Source of the DNA: Oceanobacillus_B kapialis
Lineage (GTDB): Bacteria > Bacillota > Bacilli > Bacillales > Amphibacillaceae
Assembly: GCF_042685265.1 (NCBI RefSeq)
Contig: NZ_JBHUMX010000002.1
DNA length: 64,000 bases
Strand: one strand, 5' to 3'
The notes beneath the pieces were generated by a model, which made no database searches, was not told the DNA's origin, and saw nothing but the letters and a program-made list of their open reading frames with translations. Position 1 is the stretch's first letter. Each line of letters begins with the position of its first letter. Of this stretch, positions 18,200 through 27,475 are shown in pieces. The translations under genes and the position numbers were made by a program.

Positions 18200-18204
18200 G
18201 AATA

Positions 18205-18335
18205 AATCCTCCTAATGGAAGTTCTTTTATATTTATTTTTATTATAAAAATACAGTCTTAATAGTAATAAGGCTTGTTGGTATGTGGATAAGCGAGTTTA
18301 AGCCAGATTATTAAAAGTTATACACATGTGGATAA
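18205..18335. other. oriC, dnaA-dnaN part: DnaA boxes, DnaA-trios and unwinding element
   Basis: Two perfect DnaA boxes on the minus strand (TTATCCACA at 18283-18291 and 18327-18335) with a near box TTATACACA on the plus strand (18318-18326). Reading away from the 18283 box on the minus strand come 12 bases, then TTATTACTATTA (18259-18270), a run of DnaA-trio-like triplets, then an almost pure A/T stretch (18205-18250). This is the arrangement of the basal unwinding system in B. subtilis incC, so strand opening is inferred here. Confidence 0.85.
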
Positions 18336-18445
18336 ACTGTTTGTAAGTTTGCATCGCTATTCACACTGTGCACAGGTTAACGTTACTGGGTTCATGCCAA
18401 AAAACGAGATGAAGTCCAGTATTTCTTAAAAAAATGGGTCTAAAA

Positions 18446-19792
18446 CTAAAACGATTTTAGATTTTCTTTAATTTCTTCTATTTCACGTGTTAGCTGTGTG
18501 TCATTTTCCATTAAGCGTGCAATTTTTTCGTGTGCATGGATAACGGTTGTATGGTCACGTCCTCCAAATTCCTCGCCAATTTTAGGCAAAGAGGAGTCCG
18601 TCATTTCCCTTGATAAATACATTGCAATCTGTCGCGGGAAGGCAATAGATTTTGTCCGTTTCTTCGCAAGGAAATCCTCTAGCCGGATGTTGTATTTTTC
18701 TCCAACTGCCTCCTGGATCCGTTGAATACTAATGATCTTAGGTTTGCTGCTTGGAATAATATCTTTTAAAGCATCTGCAGCTAAGGACGCGTCTATATCT
18801 TTGTTAACTAAAGAAGAATAGGCAACGACGCGAATTAAAGCCCCTTCTAATTCACGAATGTTGGTATCAATCTGATTGGCAATATAAAGCATCACTTCAT
18901 TCGGAATATCGAGCCCTTCTGCTTTGGCCTTCTTCGTTAATATCGCAATCCGTGTTTCTAAATCTGGTGGGGTAATATCTGTGATTAGTCCCCACTCAAA
19001 ACGAGAGCGTAAACGATCTTCCAGTGTTGGAATTTCCTTAGGTGGACGGTCACTGGAAATGATTATTTGCTTGCTTTCTTCATGTAAAGTGTTAAAGGTA
19101 TGGAAAAATTCCTCCTGTGTGGATTCTTTTCCAGCAATAAATTGAATATCATCAATTAAGAGCACATCTACATTACGGTATTTATTACGAAAGTTAACGG
19201 TTTTGTTGTCCATAATGGCGTTAATGAATTCATTCGTAAATTTCTCTGATGAAAGGTAAACAACCTTTGCATCTGGGTCATGGTCTCTTACATAATGGCC
19301 GATCGCATGCATTAAATGGGTTTTACCAAGTCCAACACCACCATAAATAAATAGCGGGTTATAGGCTTTTGCCGGTGCTTCTGCCACAGCAAGAGATGCT
19401 GCGTGAGCAAATCTGTTCCCTGCACCAATAACAAACGAATCAAAGGTGTACTTTGCATTTAACATAGACTTTGGTGACTCAAGACCGCCGTCATTTCCCA
19501 CATTCGGTTTGGGTGCCAGCTCCGTGTCTTCAACAGGAGGAGCAGAGTCTGGAATGATAAATTTCGTAGCCAGTCTTGAACCAGTAATTTCTAATAAAAT
19601 ATCGGATATAAGTGCGGTGTACTGGTTTTCGAGCCAATCTCTGGCAAATTCATTTGGTGCAGAAATAACAAGGGTATTGCCTTCAAGAAATTCAGCATTT
19701 GTATTTTTCAACCAAGTATCGAAGCTAGGCTTACTAATCTTTTCTTCGATTTTTTCCAGGGTTGCGACCCAAAGTTCCTCTATATTTTCCAA
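18446..19792 (-). CDS. dnaA: Chromosomal replication initiator DnaA
   Basis: Binds DnaA boxes and opens oriC. The start is a TTG (19790-19792), 12 bases after AAGGAG, giving MENIEELW, which aligns with B. subtilis DnaA. 448 residues: domain I, a short acidic/Pro linker near 85-110, the AAA+ domain with Walker A GGVGLGKTHL and Walker B LLIDDIQF, and the domain IV helix-turn-helix with GGRDHTTVIHAHEKI. A TATAAT (minus strand, 19921-19926) next to a DnaA box at 19937 suggests autorepression. Confidence 0.98.
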   Translation of the reverse strand: MENIEELWVATLEKIEEKISKPSFDTWLKNTNAEFLEGNTLVISAPNEFARDWLENQYTALISDILLEITGSRLATKFIIPDSAPPVEDTELAPKPNVGNDGGLESPKSMLNAKYTFDSFVIGAGNRFAHAASLAVAEAPAKAYNPLFIYGGVGLGKTHLMHAIGHYVRDHDPDAKVVYLSSEKFTNEFINAIMDNKTVNFRNKYRNVDVLLIDDIQFIAGKESTQEEFFHTFNTLHEESKQIIISSDRPPKEIPTLEDRLRSRFEWGLITDITPPDLETRIAILTKKAKAEGLDIPNEVMLYIANQIDTNIRELEGALIRVVAYSSLVNKDIDASLAADALKDIIPSSKPKIISIQRIQEAVGEKYNIRLEDFLAKKRTKSIAFPRQIAMYLSREMTDSSLPKIGEEFGGRDHTTVIHAHEKIARLMENDTQLTREIEEIKENLKSF

Positions 19793-19936
19793 AGTGGTTA
19801 TTCACTCCTTCCTGGATTTATATCATGACAGAAAAAGCCTCTCTCAATCATAAAGATGGACAGGCATTCATTCATAAAAAAACCTTTTAATCGGCTTTGA
19901 TTAGGCATGCTGTAGAAAGCATTATAGAAAGTAGCT

Positions 19937-20304
19937 TGTGGATAGTTTAGCACAGTATATAAATGAATAAAAAACATTTATAAACGTTATTAACATTTCT
20001 GTGGATAACGTTGTAAAGAAGGGTGTGAATGAATATCCACAAGTTATCCACACTTTGTGAATAACTTTGAAGGCTCAAAACGATTTACACAAGTTAAACA
20101 CAATTATAATATCAAAAAAAGACTTGCTGTGCAATGTTATTTCGACATTTATCCACAAGTCCCAAACCTTGTAGACAATCTTTGTCCACATCGCTATATT
20201 TTGTGGTTTTCCTGTCGATATGTGTTGTGGATAGTATTTTTTTGTCAGATTTACGTAAACAATAGACTGTGGATAGTTTATCGAATAAATATAAAGGTGG
20301 ATAA
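19937..20304. other. oriC, upstream part: DnaA-box cluster
   Basis: Perfect TTATCCACA boxes (either strand) at 20000-20008, 20044-20052 and 20149-20157. Boxes with one mismatch lie at 19937-19945, 20033-20041, 20056-20064, 20182-20190, 20226-20234, 20268-20276 and 20296-20304. It occupies the dnaA-rpmH gap (745 bases, no gene), equivalent to incA/incB of B. subtilis. Together with the dnaA-dnaN part it makes a bipartite origin. Leftward and rightward genes diverge from here. Confidence 0.93.
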
Positions 20305-20440
20305 AGAATTGTGTCGAAGCTCTAGTTTTGAAGAGGCAAGTTGGAATAAATGTTTATTCTATTACTAAAAATGTAGGTGATTTTTATAAAGTAAAGATCC
20401 CTTTCAGAAAAAGAGAAAGTGGTTCTCACGAAAAAGGAAG

Positions 20441-20470
20441 TTGACAGAAGGGATGGTTATTACTTATAAT
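20441..20470 (+). promoter_or_regulatory. Strong sigma-A promoter of rpmH
   Basis: Perfect TTGACA (20441-20446), 18 bases, perfect TATAAT (20465-20470), 67 bases upstream of rpmH. Confidence 0.88.
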
Positions 20471-20537
20471 TACAAAGACTGTCTATGAATAGATTTTTTA
20501 AACAGGATATTTCATCCCTTGGGGAGGTGCATTATAA

Positions 20538-20672
20538 ATGAAAAGAACGTTTCAACCAAATAACCGTAAACGCAAAAAGGTACATGGCTTTCGTACGCGT
20601 ATGAGTACTAAAAACGGACGTAAAGTTCTAGCTCGTCGTCGTCGTAAAGGAAGAAAAGTATTATCTGCATAG
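20538..20672 (+). CDS. rpmH: Ribosomal protein bL34
   Basis: 44-residue basic protein of the large ribosomal subunit, beginning MKRTFQPNNRKRKKVHGF and ending with a dense Arg/Lys tail, the universal L34 pattern. The start ATG at 20538 follows GGGGAGG. It is the first rightward gene from oriC and precedes rnpA, as in nearly all bacteria. Confidence 0.97.
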   Translation: MKRTFQPNNRKRKKVHGFRTRMSTKNGRKVLARRRRKGRKVLSA

Positions 20673-20700
20673 GCCGCTGAAAAGTCAGTGGTCTTTTTTC
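20672..20700 (+). terminator. Terminator or attenuator after rpmH
   Basis: GGCCGCTGA-AAAG-TCAGTGGTC followed by six Ts, directly after the rpmH stop. It probably lets only part of the strong rpmH transcription reach rnpA. Confidence 0.85.
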
Positions 20701-20832
20701 ACATCAAGAAAGTATGGGAATGTGCTAGATTGGTGAAAAGTTAGGAAGGATCCAATGGTGTTTAGCCAGGGGGTCCGTTACATAGAATATGAAGGACAAG
20801 CTGGATATGTAGTGTTATAAAGGTGATCATGA

Positions 20833-21174
20833 ATGAAAAAAGAGTATCGTATTAAAAAGAATGAAGAATTCCAAGAAACATTTAAGCGTGGAAAGTCCTT
20901 TGCAAATAGACAGCTTGTCATCTATTATCTAGAAAAAAAGGATCAAGAGCATTATCGTGTAGGTCTTTCAGTAGGAAAGAAAATAGGCAATGCCGTTACG
21001 AGAAATCGTATTAAGCGCTATTTACGCCAAGCTTTCCAGGAGATGGAGCATCGGATTAAATATCCGCATGATATTGTAATTATTGCACGACAACAAACAA
21101 AACAAATGACCTATGAAGAAATAAAGAAAAGCTTGAATCATTTGTTGTATAAAGAACAACTTCTAAAAAAATAA
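20833..21174 (+). CDS. rnpA: Ribonuclease P protein component
   Basis: Protein subunit that helps the RNase P RNA bind pre-tRNA. 113 residues, beginning MKKEYRIKKNEEFQETFKRGKS, with the signature RNR motif region VTRNRIKRYLRQAF at about 57-70. Start ATG at 20833 behind AAAGGTGA. Located between rpmH and spoIIIJ. Confidence 0.97.
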   Translation: MKKEYRIKKNEEFQETFKRGKSFANRQLVIYYLEKKDQEHYRVGLSVGKKIGNAVTRNRIKRYLRQAFQEMEHRIKYPHDIVIIARQQTKQMTYEEIKKSLNHLLYKEQLLKK

Positions 21175-21281
21175 CGTAACTATATAGATTCCAATATGAT
21201 TTTTAGATAGAATACATATAGGATAAACTGTATAAGGCTTATGTTAAGCGTTTGCTTTTCATATAGTTAGGAGGAAACATT

Positions 21282-22049
21282 TTGCGGAAAAAATATTTAC
21301 TGCTTGTGACACTAGTAATGTTGCTGGCAATTCTTTCGGGTTGTACAGAGGTTAATCAACCAATCACACCTGAAAGTGAAGGGTTTTGGAATAGTTATTT
21401 CGTTTATCCATTATCCCAGGTTATTGTCTATTTTGCTGAGTTATTCAACGAGAACTACGGCCTTTCTATCGTGATCGTAACAATTTTAGCACGATTAATT
21501 CTTGTACCATTAAACGTAAAACAGTTAAAAAGCTCAAAGGCGATGCAAGATATTCAGCCAGAGCTTAAAGAAATACAGAAGAAGTACAGCTCTAAGGATG
21601 CGAATACGCAACAACAATTGCAACAAGAAACGATGGCATTATTTCAAAAGCATGGCGTTAATCCGCTTGCCGGGTGTTTGCCTATTTTTATTCAAATGCC
21701 GATTTTGCTTGCCATGTACCATGCGATTATGCGTACAGAAGAGATTAGTTCACACAGTTTCTTATGGTTTGAGCTAGGTTCTCCGGATCCGATCTTCTTA
21801 TTACCATTAATTGCAGGTGGCGCAACATTTATCCAGCAAAAGCTTATGATGGCTGGAAGCCCTGCAGCAAATAACCCACAAATGACGGTTATGCTATATG
21901 TAATGCCGATTATGATTGGTGTGTTTGCTATTTTCTTCCCAGCAGCACTAGCATTATACTGGGTTGTAGGGAATATCTTTATGGTTGTTCAAACTATTTT
22001 TATCCGTAAACCAATGATGAAAGATGTAGTTGGAGGAGACAAAAAGTGA
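21282..22049 (+). CDS. spoIIIJ: Membrane protein insertase YidC1 (SpoIIIJ)
   Basis: Inserts membrane proteins alone or with SecYEG; in B. subtilis SpoIIIJ is also needed for forespore gene expression after engulfment. The TTG start (21282-21284) follows AGGAGG. 255 residues: a lipoprotein signal with lipobox LSGC, a membrane segment carrying the conserved Arg in TILARLILVPLN, a cytoplasmic hairpin rich in Gln/Lys, then three or four further membrane segments. It overlaps jag by 4 bases (GTGA), so the two are translationally coupled. Confidence 0.96.
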   Translation: MRKKYLLLVTLVMLLAILSGCTEVNQPITPESEGFWNSYFVYPLSQVIVYFAELFNENYGLSIVIVTILARLILVPLNVKQLKSSKAMQDIQPELKEIQKKYSSKDANTQQQLQQETMALFQKHGVNPLAGCLPIFIQMPILLAMYHAIMRTEEISSHSFLWFELGSPDPIFLLPLIAGGATFIQQKLMMAGSPAANNPQMTVMLYVMPIMIGVFAIFFPAALALYWVVGNIFMVVQTIFIRKPMMKDVVGGDKK

Positions 22050-22660
22050 GAGAAATAACTGCGAGTGGACAAACAGTTGAAGAAGCGGTCCAGTCAGCAT
22101 TAGAGCAGTTAAACACCACAAAGGATCAAGTAAATATTGAAATAATAGATGAAGGCAAAAAAGGTTTGCTTGGTCTGTTTGGATCGAAACGTGCTTTCGT
22201 AAAAGTAACGTTAGCAAAAAACAAAGTGGAAGAAACAAAAGTATATCTTAAACAAGTGATTAAAAACATGAACGTAGAAGCGGACGTTACGATGGATGTC
22301 GTGGGGAATCACGTTAATTTTGAATTGAGCGGTGAAAACATTGCGGTATTAATCGGCAAACGTGGCCAAACTTTAAATGCCCTACAATATCTGCTCCACC
22401 TGGCAATAAATAAAGATGGTGAGCAGTTTTATACAGTATCCCTTGATGCAGAGGGATACCGCCAGCGCAGAAAAGACACATTAGAATCGCTTGCCACAAA
22501 AATGGCCGATAAGGCAGTGCGTTTAAATAAAAAAGTAGCACTAGAGCCGATGCCGGCCTTTGAACGTAAAATTATTCATAGCGCTCTACAGAATAATAAG
22601 GGAATCTCCACCTACTCAGATGGGGTAGAACCACATCGCCACATCGTGATCAAGCCTTAA
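22046..22660 (+). CDS. jag: RNA-binding protein Jag (KhpB)
   Basis: Single-strand RNA-binding protein with three parts: a Jag-N domain (about 1-50, with VEEAVQSALEQL and KGLLGLFGSKRA), a KH domain with IGKRGQTLNALQYL near 110-123, and a C-terminal R3H domain with ALEPMPAFERKIIH. In firmicutes it partners KhpA and affects cell elongation and division. The GTG start overlaps the spoIIIJ stop. 204 residues. Confidence 0.96.
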   Translation: MREITASGQTVEEAVQSALEQLNTTKDQVNIEIIDEGKKGLLGLFGSKRAFVKVTLAKNKVEETKVYLKQVIKNMNVEADVTMDVVGNHVNFELSGENIAVLIGKRGQTLNALQYLLHLAINKDGEQFYTVSLDAEGYRQRRKDTLESLATKMADKAVRLNKKVALEPMPAFERKIIHSALQNNKGISTYSDGVEPHRHIVIKP

Positions 22661-22720
22661 AAACAGCATGATAATAACGCCGTTTCATGATCAACAGCAG
22701 TGTATTAAAAATATAGAAGA

Positions 22721-22762
22721 ATCCGCTTGGTTTTCAAAATGAGAGCCAAGCGGATTTTTTTA
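22721..22762 (+). terminator. Terminator after jag
   Basis: ATCCGCTTGG and CCAAGCGGAT arms, then TTTTTT. It ends the rpmH-jag transcription unit and precedes a DnaA-box cluster. Confidence 0.92.
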
Positions 22763-22774
22763 TGTTCTCTACCT

Positions 22775-22871
22775 TTATCCACAAACCTACTGCAGTAACG
22801 AAATATTTTTATTCATTATGCACATGTGGATAAAACGATCGTTAGGTGAGATAAAAAACTGCTGTGGATAA
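22775..22871. other. DnaA-box cluster in the jag-mnmE gap
   Basis: Three perfect boxes (22775-22783 plus; 22825-22833 and 22863-22871 minus) and TTATGCACA (22816-22824) lie within 97 bases. B. subtilis has a DnaA-box cluster in the same intergenic position, as I recall from DnaA-binding studies, thought to titrate DnaA. The rest of the 314-base gap holds the jag terminator and an AT-rich mnmE leader. Confidence 0.85.
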
Positions 22872-22974
22872 CTTTATTTTTGAATGAAGGTGTGTTATTC
22901 TATTAAGTTAGTGGCGATAAAAATATAATTCGTTATTAATATAGATAAAAGTATGTTTCTGGAGGTGACATGTA

Positions 22975-24351
22975 GTGGAGACAGATACAATTACAGCAAT
23001 ATCCACACCTATTGGCGAAGGGGCGATTGCCATTGTCAGGCTAAGCGGTCCTGAGGCAATCTCCATTACGGAGCAAATATATAAAGGGAAAAGCTTAAAC
23101 GAGGCAGATTCCCATACGATACACTATGGAAAGATTCTGGACCCGCAAACAAATGAGGTTGCAGAAGAAGTAATGGTAACCTTAATGCGAGGGCCAAAGA
23201 CCTTTACGCGAGAAGATGTAGTCGAGATTAACTGCCATGGTGGTATGGTCGCAGTAAACCGTGTGCTGGAAATCATCTTAAGTAAAGGCGCTCGTCTTGC
23301 AGAGCCTGGAGAGTTTACTAAACGTGCCTTTTTAAATGGCCGAATTGATCTTTCCCAGGCAGAAGCCGTAATGGATCTTATTAGAGCGAAGACAGACAAA
23401 GCGATGTCGGTCGCGTTGAAACAGATGGATGGAAGACTGTCTGGATTAATCCAAACATTGCGTCAGGATTTACTGGAAACAGTCGCACATGTGGAAGTGA
23501 ACATCGACTATCCAGAGTATGATGATGTAGAGGAAATGTCTCATGGTGTGATGCGTGAGAAAACGAAAGAGGTGCATCGGGAAATTGAGAGCCTCTTACA
23601 GGTTGCACAGCAAGGTAAGATATTACGAGAAGGGCTGGCGACCGCGATAATAGGCCGACCTAATGTTGGGAAGTCTTCGTTAATGAATGCATTGGTACAG
23701 GAAAATAAGGCGATTGTGACCGAAATCCCTGGAACCACAAGAGATATTATAGAGGAATATGTGAATGTACGCGGCGTTCCTTTGCGTCTTGTTGATACAG
23801 CAGGGATCAGGGAAACAGAAGATATTGTAGAGAAGATAGGGGTAGAGCGATCTCGAAAAGTTTTAAAAGAGTCTGACCTTATCTTATTTGTTTTAAACCA
23901 TAATGAAAAACTGTCCGAAGAAGACGAAAAGCTTTTTGAAGCAATTCAAGGACTTGAATATATTGTTATTATCAATAAAACCGATCTAGAGCAAAACTTA
24001 GACCTTGATAGAGTAAAAGAGCTCGCGGAAGGTAATCCCATTGTAACTACCTCTTTGCTGGAGGAAGCAGGAATTGACAAGCTTGAACAAGCTATTGCAG
24101 AAACGTTCTTTTCCGGTGAAATTGATACTGGTGATTTAACCTATGTATCGAATATCCGCCATATCCAGCTTTTGAAACAGGCAAAGGAAGCATTAGAAGA
24201 TGCCATGCAGGGCTTGGAAATGGAGATGCCGCTTGATATTGTACAAATAGATGTCACGAGGACGTGGGAATTTTTAGGTGAAATTATTGGGGATACGGCT
24301 AGCGATAGCTTAATTGATCAGTTATTTTCACAGTTCTGTTTAGGAAAATAA
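22975..24351 (+). CDS. mnmE: tRNA modification GTPase MnmE
   Basis: With MnmG it adds carboxymethylaminomethyl to wobble uridine 34. The GTG start (22975) follows GGAGGTGA. 458 residues: an N-terminal tetrahydrofolate-binding domain; a helical domain holding a G domain with GRPNVGKSS, DTAGIRET and NKTD; and the C-terminal motif CLGK with the formyl-transfer cysteine. It starts the mnmE-mnmG-rsmG series. Confidence 0.98.
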   Translation: METDTITAISTPIGEGAIAIVRLSGPEAISITEQIYKGKSLNEADSHTIHYGKILDPQTNEVAEEVMVTLMRGPKTFTREDVVEINCHGGMVAVNRVLEIILSKGARLAEPGEFTKRAFLNGRIDLSQAEAVMDLIRAKTDKAMSVALKQMDGRLSGLIQTLRQDLLETVAHVEVNIDYPEYDDVEEMSHGVMREKTKEVHREIESLLQVAQQGKILREGLATAIIGRPNVGKSSLMNALVQENKAIVTEIPGTTRDIIEEYVNVRGVPLRLVDTAGIRETEDIVEKIGVERSRKVLKESDLILFVLNHNEKLSEEDEKLFEAIQGLEYIVIINKTDLEQNLDLDRVKELAEGNPIVTTSLLEEAGIDKLEQAIAETFFSGEIDTGDLTYVSNIRHIQLLKQAKEALEDAMQGLEMEMPLDIVQIDVTRTWEFLGEIIGDTASDSLIDQLFSQFCLGK

Positions 24352-24405
24352 AACGCTCAAGTTTTTTAAAATAAGTACGTTAAATAATAGGAAGGATGAA
24401 AAACA

Positions 24406-26289
24406 ATGACATACGATGCTGGGCATTATGATGTAATCGTAATTGGTGCGGGGCATGCTGGTGTGGAAGCAGGATTAGCTTCAGCGCGAATGGGCGCGAA
24501 AACACTTATGCTGACACTTAATTTGGATATGATCGCGTTTATGCCGTGTAACCCATCCATCGGTGGTCCGGCCAAAGGGATTGTCGTACGTGAGATAGAT
24601 GCCCTTGGCGGTGTAATGGGGAAGGTTATCGATAAAAACCATATCCAAATGCGTATGCTGAATACAGGGAAAGGCCCTGCTGTTCAAGCGTTACGAGCAC
24701 AAGCCGATAAACCATTATATATAAAAGATATGAAAGGCATTATCGAAAATCAAGAAAACCTTACGTTAAGACAAGGTATGGTAAATGAATTAATTGTTGA
24801 AGACGGGGTATGTAAAGGAGTAATTACCGAATCTAAAGCAGCTTATAGCGCTGAAACGGTTATTATTACGACAGGTACGTTTATGCGCGGAAAAGTACTC
24901 ATGGGAGATTTGGAATATGAGAGTGGTCCAAACAACCAACGAGTATCTGTTAAGCTTTCCGAGCATTTGGAAGAGCTGGGCTTTGAGCTGACCCGTTTCA
25001 AAACAGGAACGCCTCCACGTGTGAACAGTCATACAATTGACTATTCGCAAACAGAAATTCAACCAGGGGATGAGAAGCCACAAAGCTTTTCTTATGAAAC
25101 AACCGAGTATATTACAGATCAAATCCCGTGCTGGTTAACCTATACCAATGAATTCACGCATGAAATCATTAACGAGAATCTCTCGCTATCTGCTATGTAT
25201 TCAGGTATGAAACGTGGTACAGGACCAAGATACTGTCCATCTATTGAAGATAAAATTGTCCGTTTCAATGATAAACCACGTCATCAAATTTTCTTAGAGC
25301 CAGAAGGTAGAGATACAGAAGAGGTTTACGTGCAAGGATTGTCCACATCACTACCTGAATCCATTCAACACGACATGGTACGAAGTGTAAAAGGGCTGGA
25401 AAATGCAGAAATTATGCGTGCAGGATATGCCATTGAATATGATGCAGTTGTGCCAACACAGCTATGGCCAACATTGGAAACCAAAAAAATCCCTGGTCTT
25501 TATACAGCAGGACAAATTAACGGTACTTCCGGTTATGAAGAAGCTGCTGCTCAAGGTATCATGGCAGGAATTAACGCTGCTGCAAAAGTACTTGGAAAAG
25601 AACCGGTTATTTTAGATCGTTCTCAAGCTTATATCGGCGTCCTTATTGATGATCTTGTAACAAAAGGAACAAACGAACCATATCGTCTGCTAACCTCTCG
25701 TGCGGAATATCGTCTCTTGCTTCGTCATGATAATGCAGATCTTCGTTTGACTGATATTGGGTATGAACTTGGAATGATCTCTGAAGCGCGTTACCAAAAA
25801 TTTCAAGACAAAAAGAGATTGGTCGAGGAAGAAAAGAAACGCTTGAATAAGCTGATCATTAAACCAAGTGAAGCTGTTAATCAAGTAATGGAAGATGCAG
25901 GGGCGACACCATTAAAAGAAGCGGTAAAAGCATATGACTTACTAAAAAGACCAGAGCTTTCTTACAATATCCTTGAACAAATGATAGAATCTAATCCGGA
26001 TCTTTCCGAAGAGGTAAAAGAACAGGTTGCGATTCAAATTAAGTATGAAGGGTATATTAAAAAGGCGTATGAGCAAGTTGCCAGAATGCTGAAAATGGAA
26101 GATAAAAAGATCCCTGCTGACATTGATTACGATGATATTGGCGGAATTGCTACAGAAGCGAAAGAAAAGCTTAAAAAGGTCCGTCCATTATCAGTTGGTC
26201 AGGCATCTCGAATCTCTGGTGTAAACCCAGCAGATGTTTCGATCTTACTTGTTTACATTGAGCAAGGAAATATTGCGAGAATGGCTTAA
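24406..26289 (+). CDS. mnmG: tRNA uridine-34 modification enzyme MnmG
   Basis: FAD-dependent partner of MnmE. 627 residues. The dinucleotide-binding motif is VIGAGHAGVEAG at about 11-22, and MPCNPSIGGPAKG and the C-terminal helical MnmE-binding domain are typical. RBS AAGGA before the ATG at 24406. The 54-base gap after mnmE has no terminator, so they are cotranscribed. Confidence 0.98.
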   Translation: MTYDAGHYDVIVIGAGHAGVEAGLASARMGAKTLMLTLNLDMIAFMPCNPSIGGPAKGIVVREIDALGGVMGKVIDKNHIQMRMLNTGKGPAVQALRAQADKPLYIKDMKGIIENQENLTLRQGMVNELIVEDGVCKGVITESKAAYSAETVIITTGTFMRGKVLMGDLEYESGPNNQRVSVKLSEHLEELGFELTRFKTGTPPRVNSHTIDYSQTEIQPGDEKPQSFSYETTEYITDQIPCWLTYTNEFTHEIINENLSLSAMYSGMKRGTGPRYCPSIEDKIVRFNDKPRHQIFLEPEGRDTEEVYVQGLSTSLPESIQHDMVRSVKGLENAEIMRAGYAIEYDAVVPTQLWPTLETKKIPGLYTAGQINGTSGYEEAAAQGIMAGINAAAKVLGKEPVILDRSQAYIGVLIDDLVTKGTNEPYRLLTSRAEYRLLLRHDNADLRLTDIGYELGMISEARYQKFQDKKRLVEEEKKRLNKLIIKPSEAVNQVMEDAGATPLKEAVKAYDLLKRPELSYNILEQMIESNPDLSEEVKEQVAIQIKYEGYIKKAYEQVARMLKMEDKKIPADIDYDDIGGIATEAKEKLKKVRPLSVGQASRISGVNPADVSILLVYIEQGNIARMA

Positions 26290-26339
26290 GCTATCTTTTT
26301 AAAATAATTGGGCGCTCACCATAGCGCTCTTATATGATA

Positions 26340-26374
26340 GCGGGAATAAGGCTTATAGCCATGCCTTTTCCCGC
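26340..26374 (+). terminator. Hairpin between mnmG and rsmG
   Basis: GCGGGAA...AAGGC pairs with GCCTTTTCCCGC; the tract after it is ATCCTTTTAC, so termination would be partial at best. Confidence 0.4.
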
Positions 26375-26419
26375 ATCCTTTTACATAAACGTAAAACGAA
26401 ATAAAGGAGATTCCACCAT

Positions 26420-27136
26420 ATGAATCCAGAAGAATTTGCACGTGCCTTGGAGGAAAAGGGAATAGAGCTTACTGCATACCAACGTGAGCAGTTTGCTACC
26501 TATTTCAAGACTTTAACGGAATGGAATGAAAAAATAAATTTGACAGCGCTGACAGCGGAAACCGATGTTTATTTAAAGCATTTTTACGATTCCATTTCTG
26601 CTGCTTTTTATTTCGATTTCAAGGGTCCTTTGCATGTGTGTGATATTGGTGCAGGTGCAGGTTTTCCAAGCATTCCTTTAAAGATCTGTTTCCCAGAGTT
26701 AAAAGTAACGATCGTTGACTCTTTACAAAAACGTATTGGATTTTTAAACCATTTAGCAACACAGCTTGAACTTCGTGATGTAGCATTCTACCATGACAGG
26801 GCCGAAACTTTTGGAAAAAATAGTAAATTCCGCGAAAGTTTTGATATTGTTACAGCTAGAGCAGTTGCGAGAATGTCTGTGTTAAGTGAACTGTGTCTGC
26901 CGCTAGTGAAAAAGGGTGGCGTCTTTATTGCGATGAAGGGATCACAGGTTAAAGATGAACTTTCTAATGGGATTGCTGCTATCGAGTTAATGGGCGGGAA
27001 AACTTCGGACACGTTTACCTTTACACTTCCGAAAGAAGAAAGTGAACGCTCCATTGTTATCGTGGACAAAGTAAGGAAGACACCGAAGAAGTATCCGAGA
27101 AAACCAGGTACACCGAATAAGGAGCCTATTGAGTAA
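26420..27136 (+). CDS. rsmG: 16S rRNA (guanine-527-N7) methyltransferase
   Basis: Methylates G527 (E. coli numbering) of 16S rRNA with SAM; its loss gives low-level streptomycin resistance in several bacteria. 238 residues, beginning MNPEEFARALEEKGIELT, with the SAM-binding glycine-rich loop CDIGAGAGFPSIPLK near 72-86 and the family segment VTARAVARM. Start ATG behind AAGGAG. It precedes noc, the usual order. Confidence 0.97.
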   Translation: MNPEEFARALEEKGIELTAYQREQFATYFKTLTEWNEKINLTALTAETDVYLKHFYDSISAAFYFDFKGPLHVCDIGAGAGFPSIPLKICFPELKVTIVDSLQKRIGFLNHLATQLELRDVAFYHDRAETFGKNSKFRESFDIVTARAVARMSVLSELCLPLVKKGGVFIAMKGSQVKDELSNGIAAIELMGGKTSDTFTFTLPKEESERSIVIVDKVRKTPKKYPRKPGTPNKEPIE

Positions 27137-27174
27137 ATTTAAAATTCCATAGAATAAGACTGTTATGGATACAA

Positions 27175-27203
27175 TTGTTTACTTTATCGGTCTTTATTAT
27201 GGT
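27175..27203 (+). promoter_or_regulatory. Candidate promoter of noc
   Basis: TTGTTT (27175-27180), 17 bases, TATGGT (27198-27203). An orphan AAGGAGGAG (27211-27219) follows, with only a 9-codon TTG frame after it, which could be a leader peptide or chance. Confidence 0.35.
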
Positions 27204-27307
27204 AAAATAGAAGGAGGAGCCTTACTAACGAATTGGAACACTTTCTAGTCCTTTGCTCGTAATTAACTGATGCTCTACTTACTAGGGACAAGTTGTGACA
27301 TTCAAAA

Positions 27308-27323
27308 TGTTTCACGTGAAACA
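27308..27323. promoter_or_regulatory. parS site (perfect)
   Basis: TGTTTCACGTGAAACA, the full 16-bp ParB/Spo0J palindrome, lies in the 339-base rsmG-noc gap. ParB should nucleate here and spread for origin segregation and SMC loading. Confidence 0.96.
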
Positions 27324-27475
27324 TTGATAATGTGTGTAGATAGAAACGGCCACGCCCAGCTCCAGCGCCTAAATATGCGTGCGCTTTTGTACATAGATTT
27401 TGATAGTTCCAGATAAAGAGAAACGTAGATGGACTCTTACCGTTTTTCAAACAAGTAAACAAAAGGTGGTGTCTG

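Noticed and set aside
20057..20368. 103-codon frame in the dnaA-rpmH gap
   Set aside because: It runs through the DnaA-box cluster, lacks a ribosome-binding site and resembles no protein; the region is oriC.
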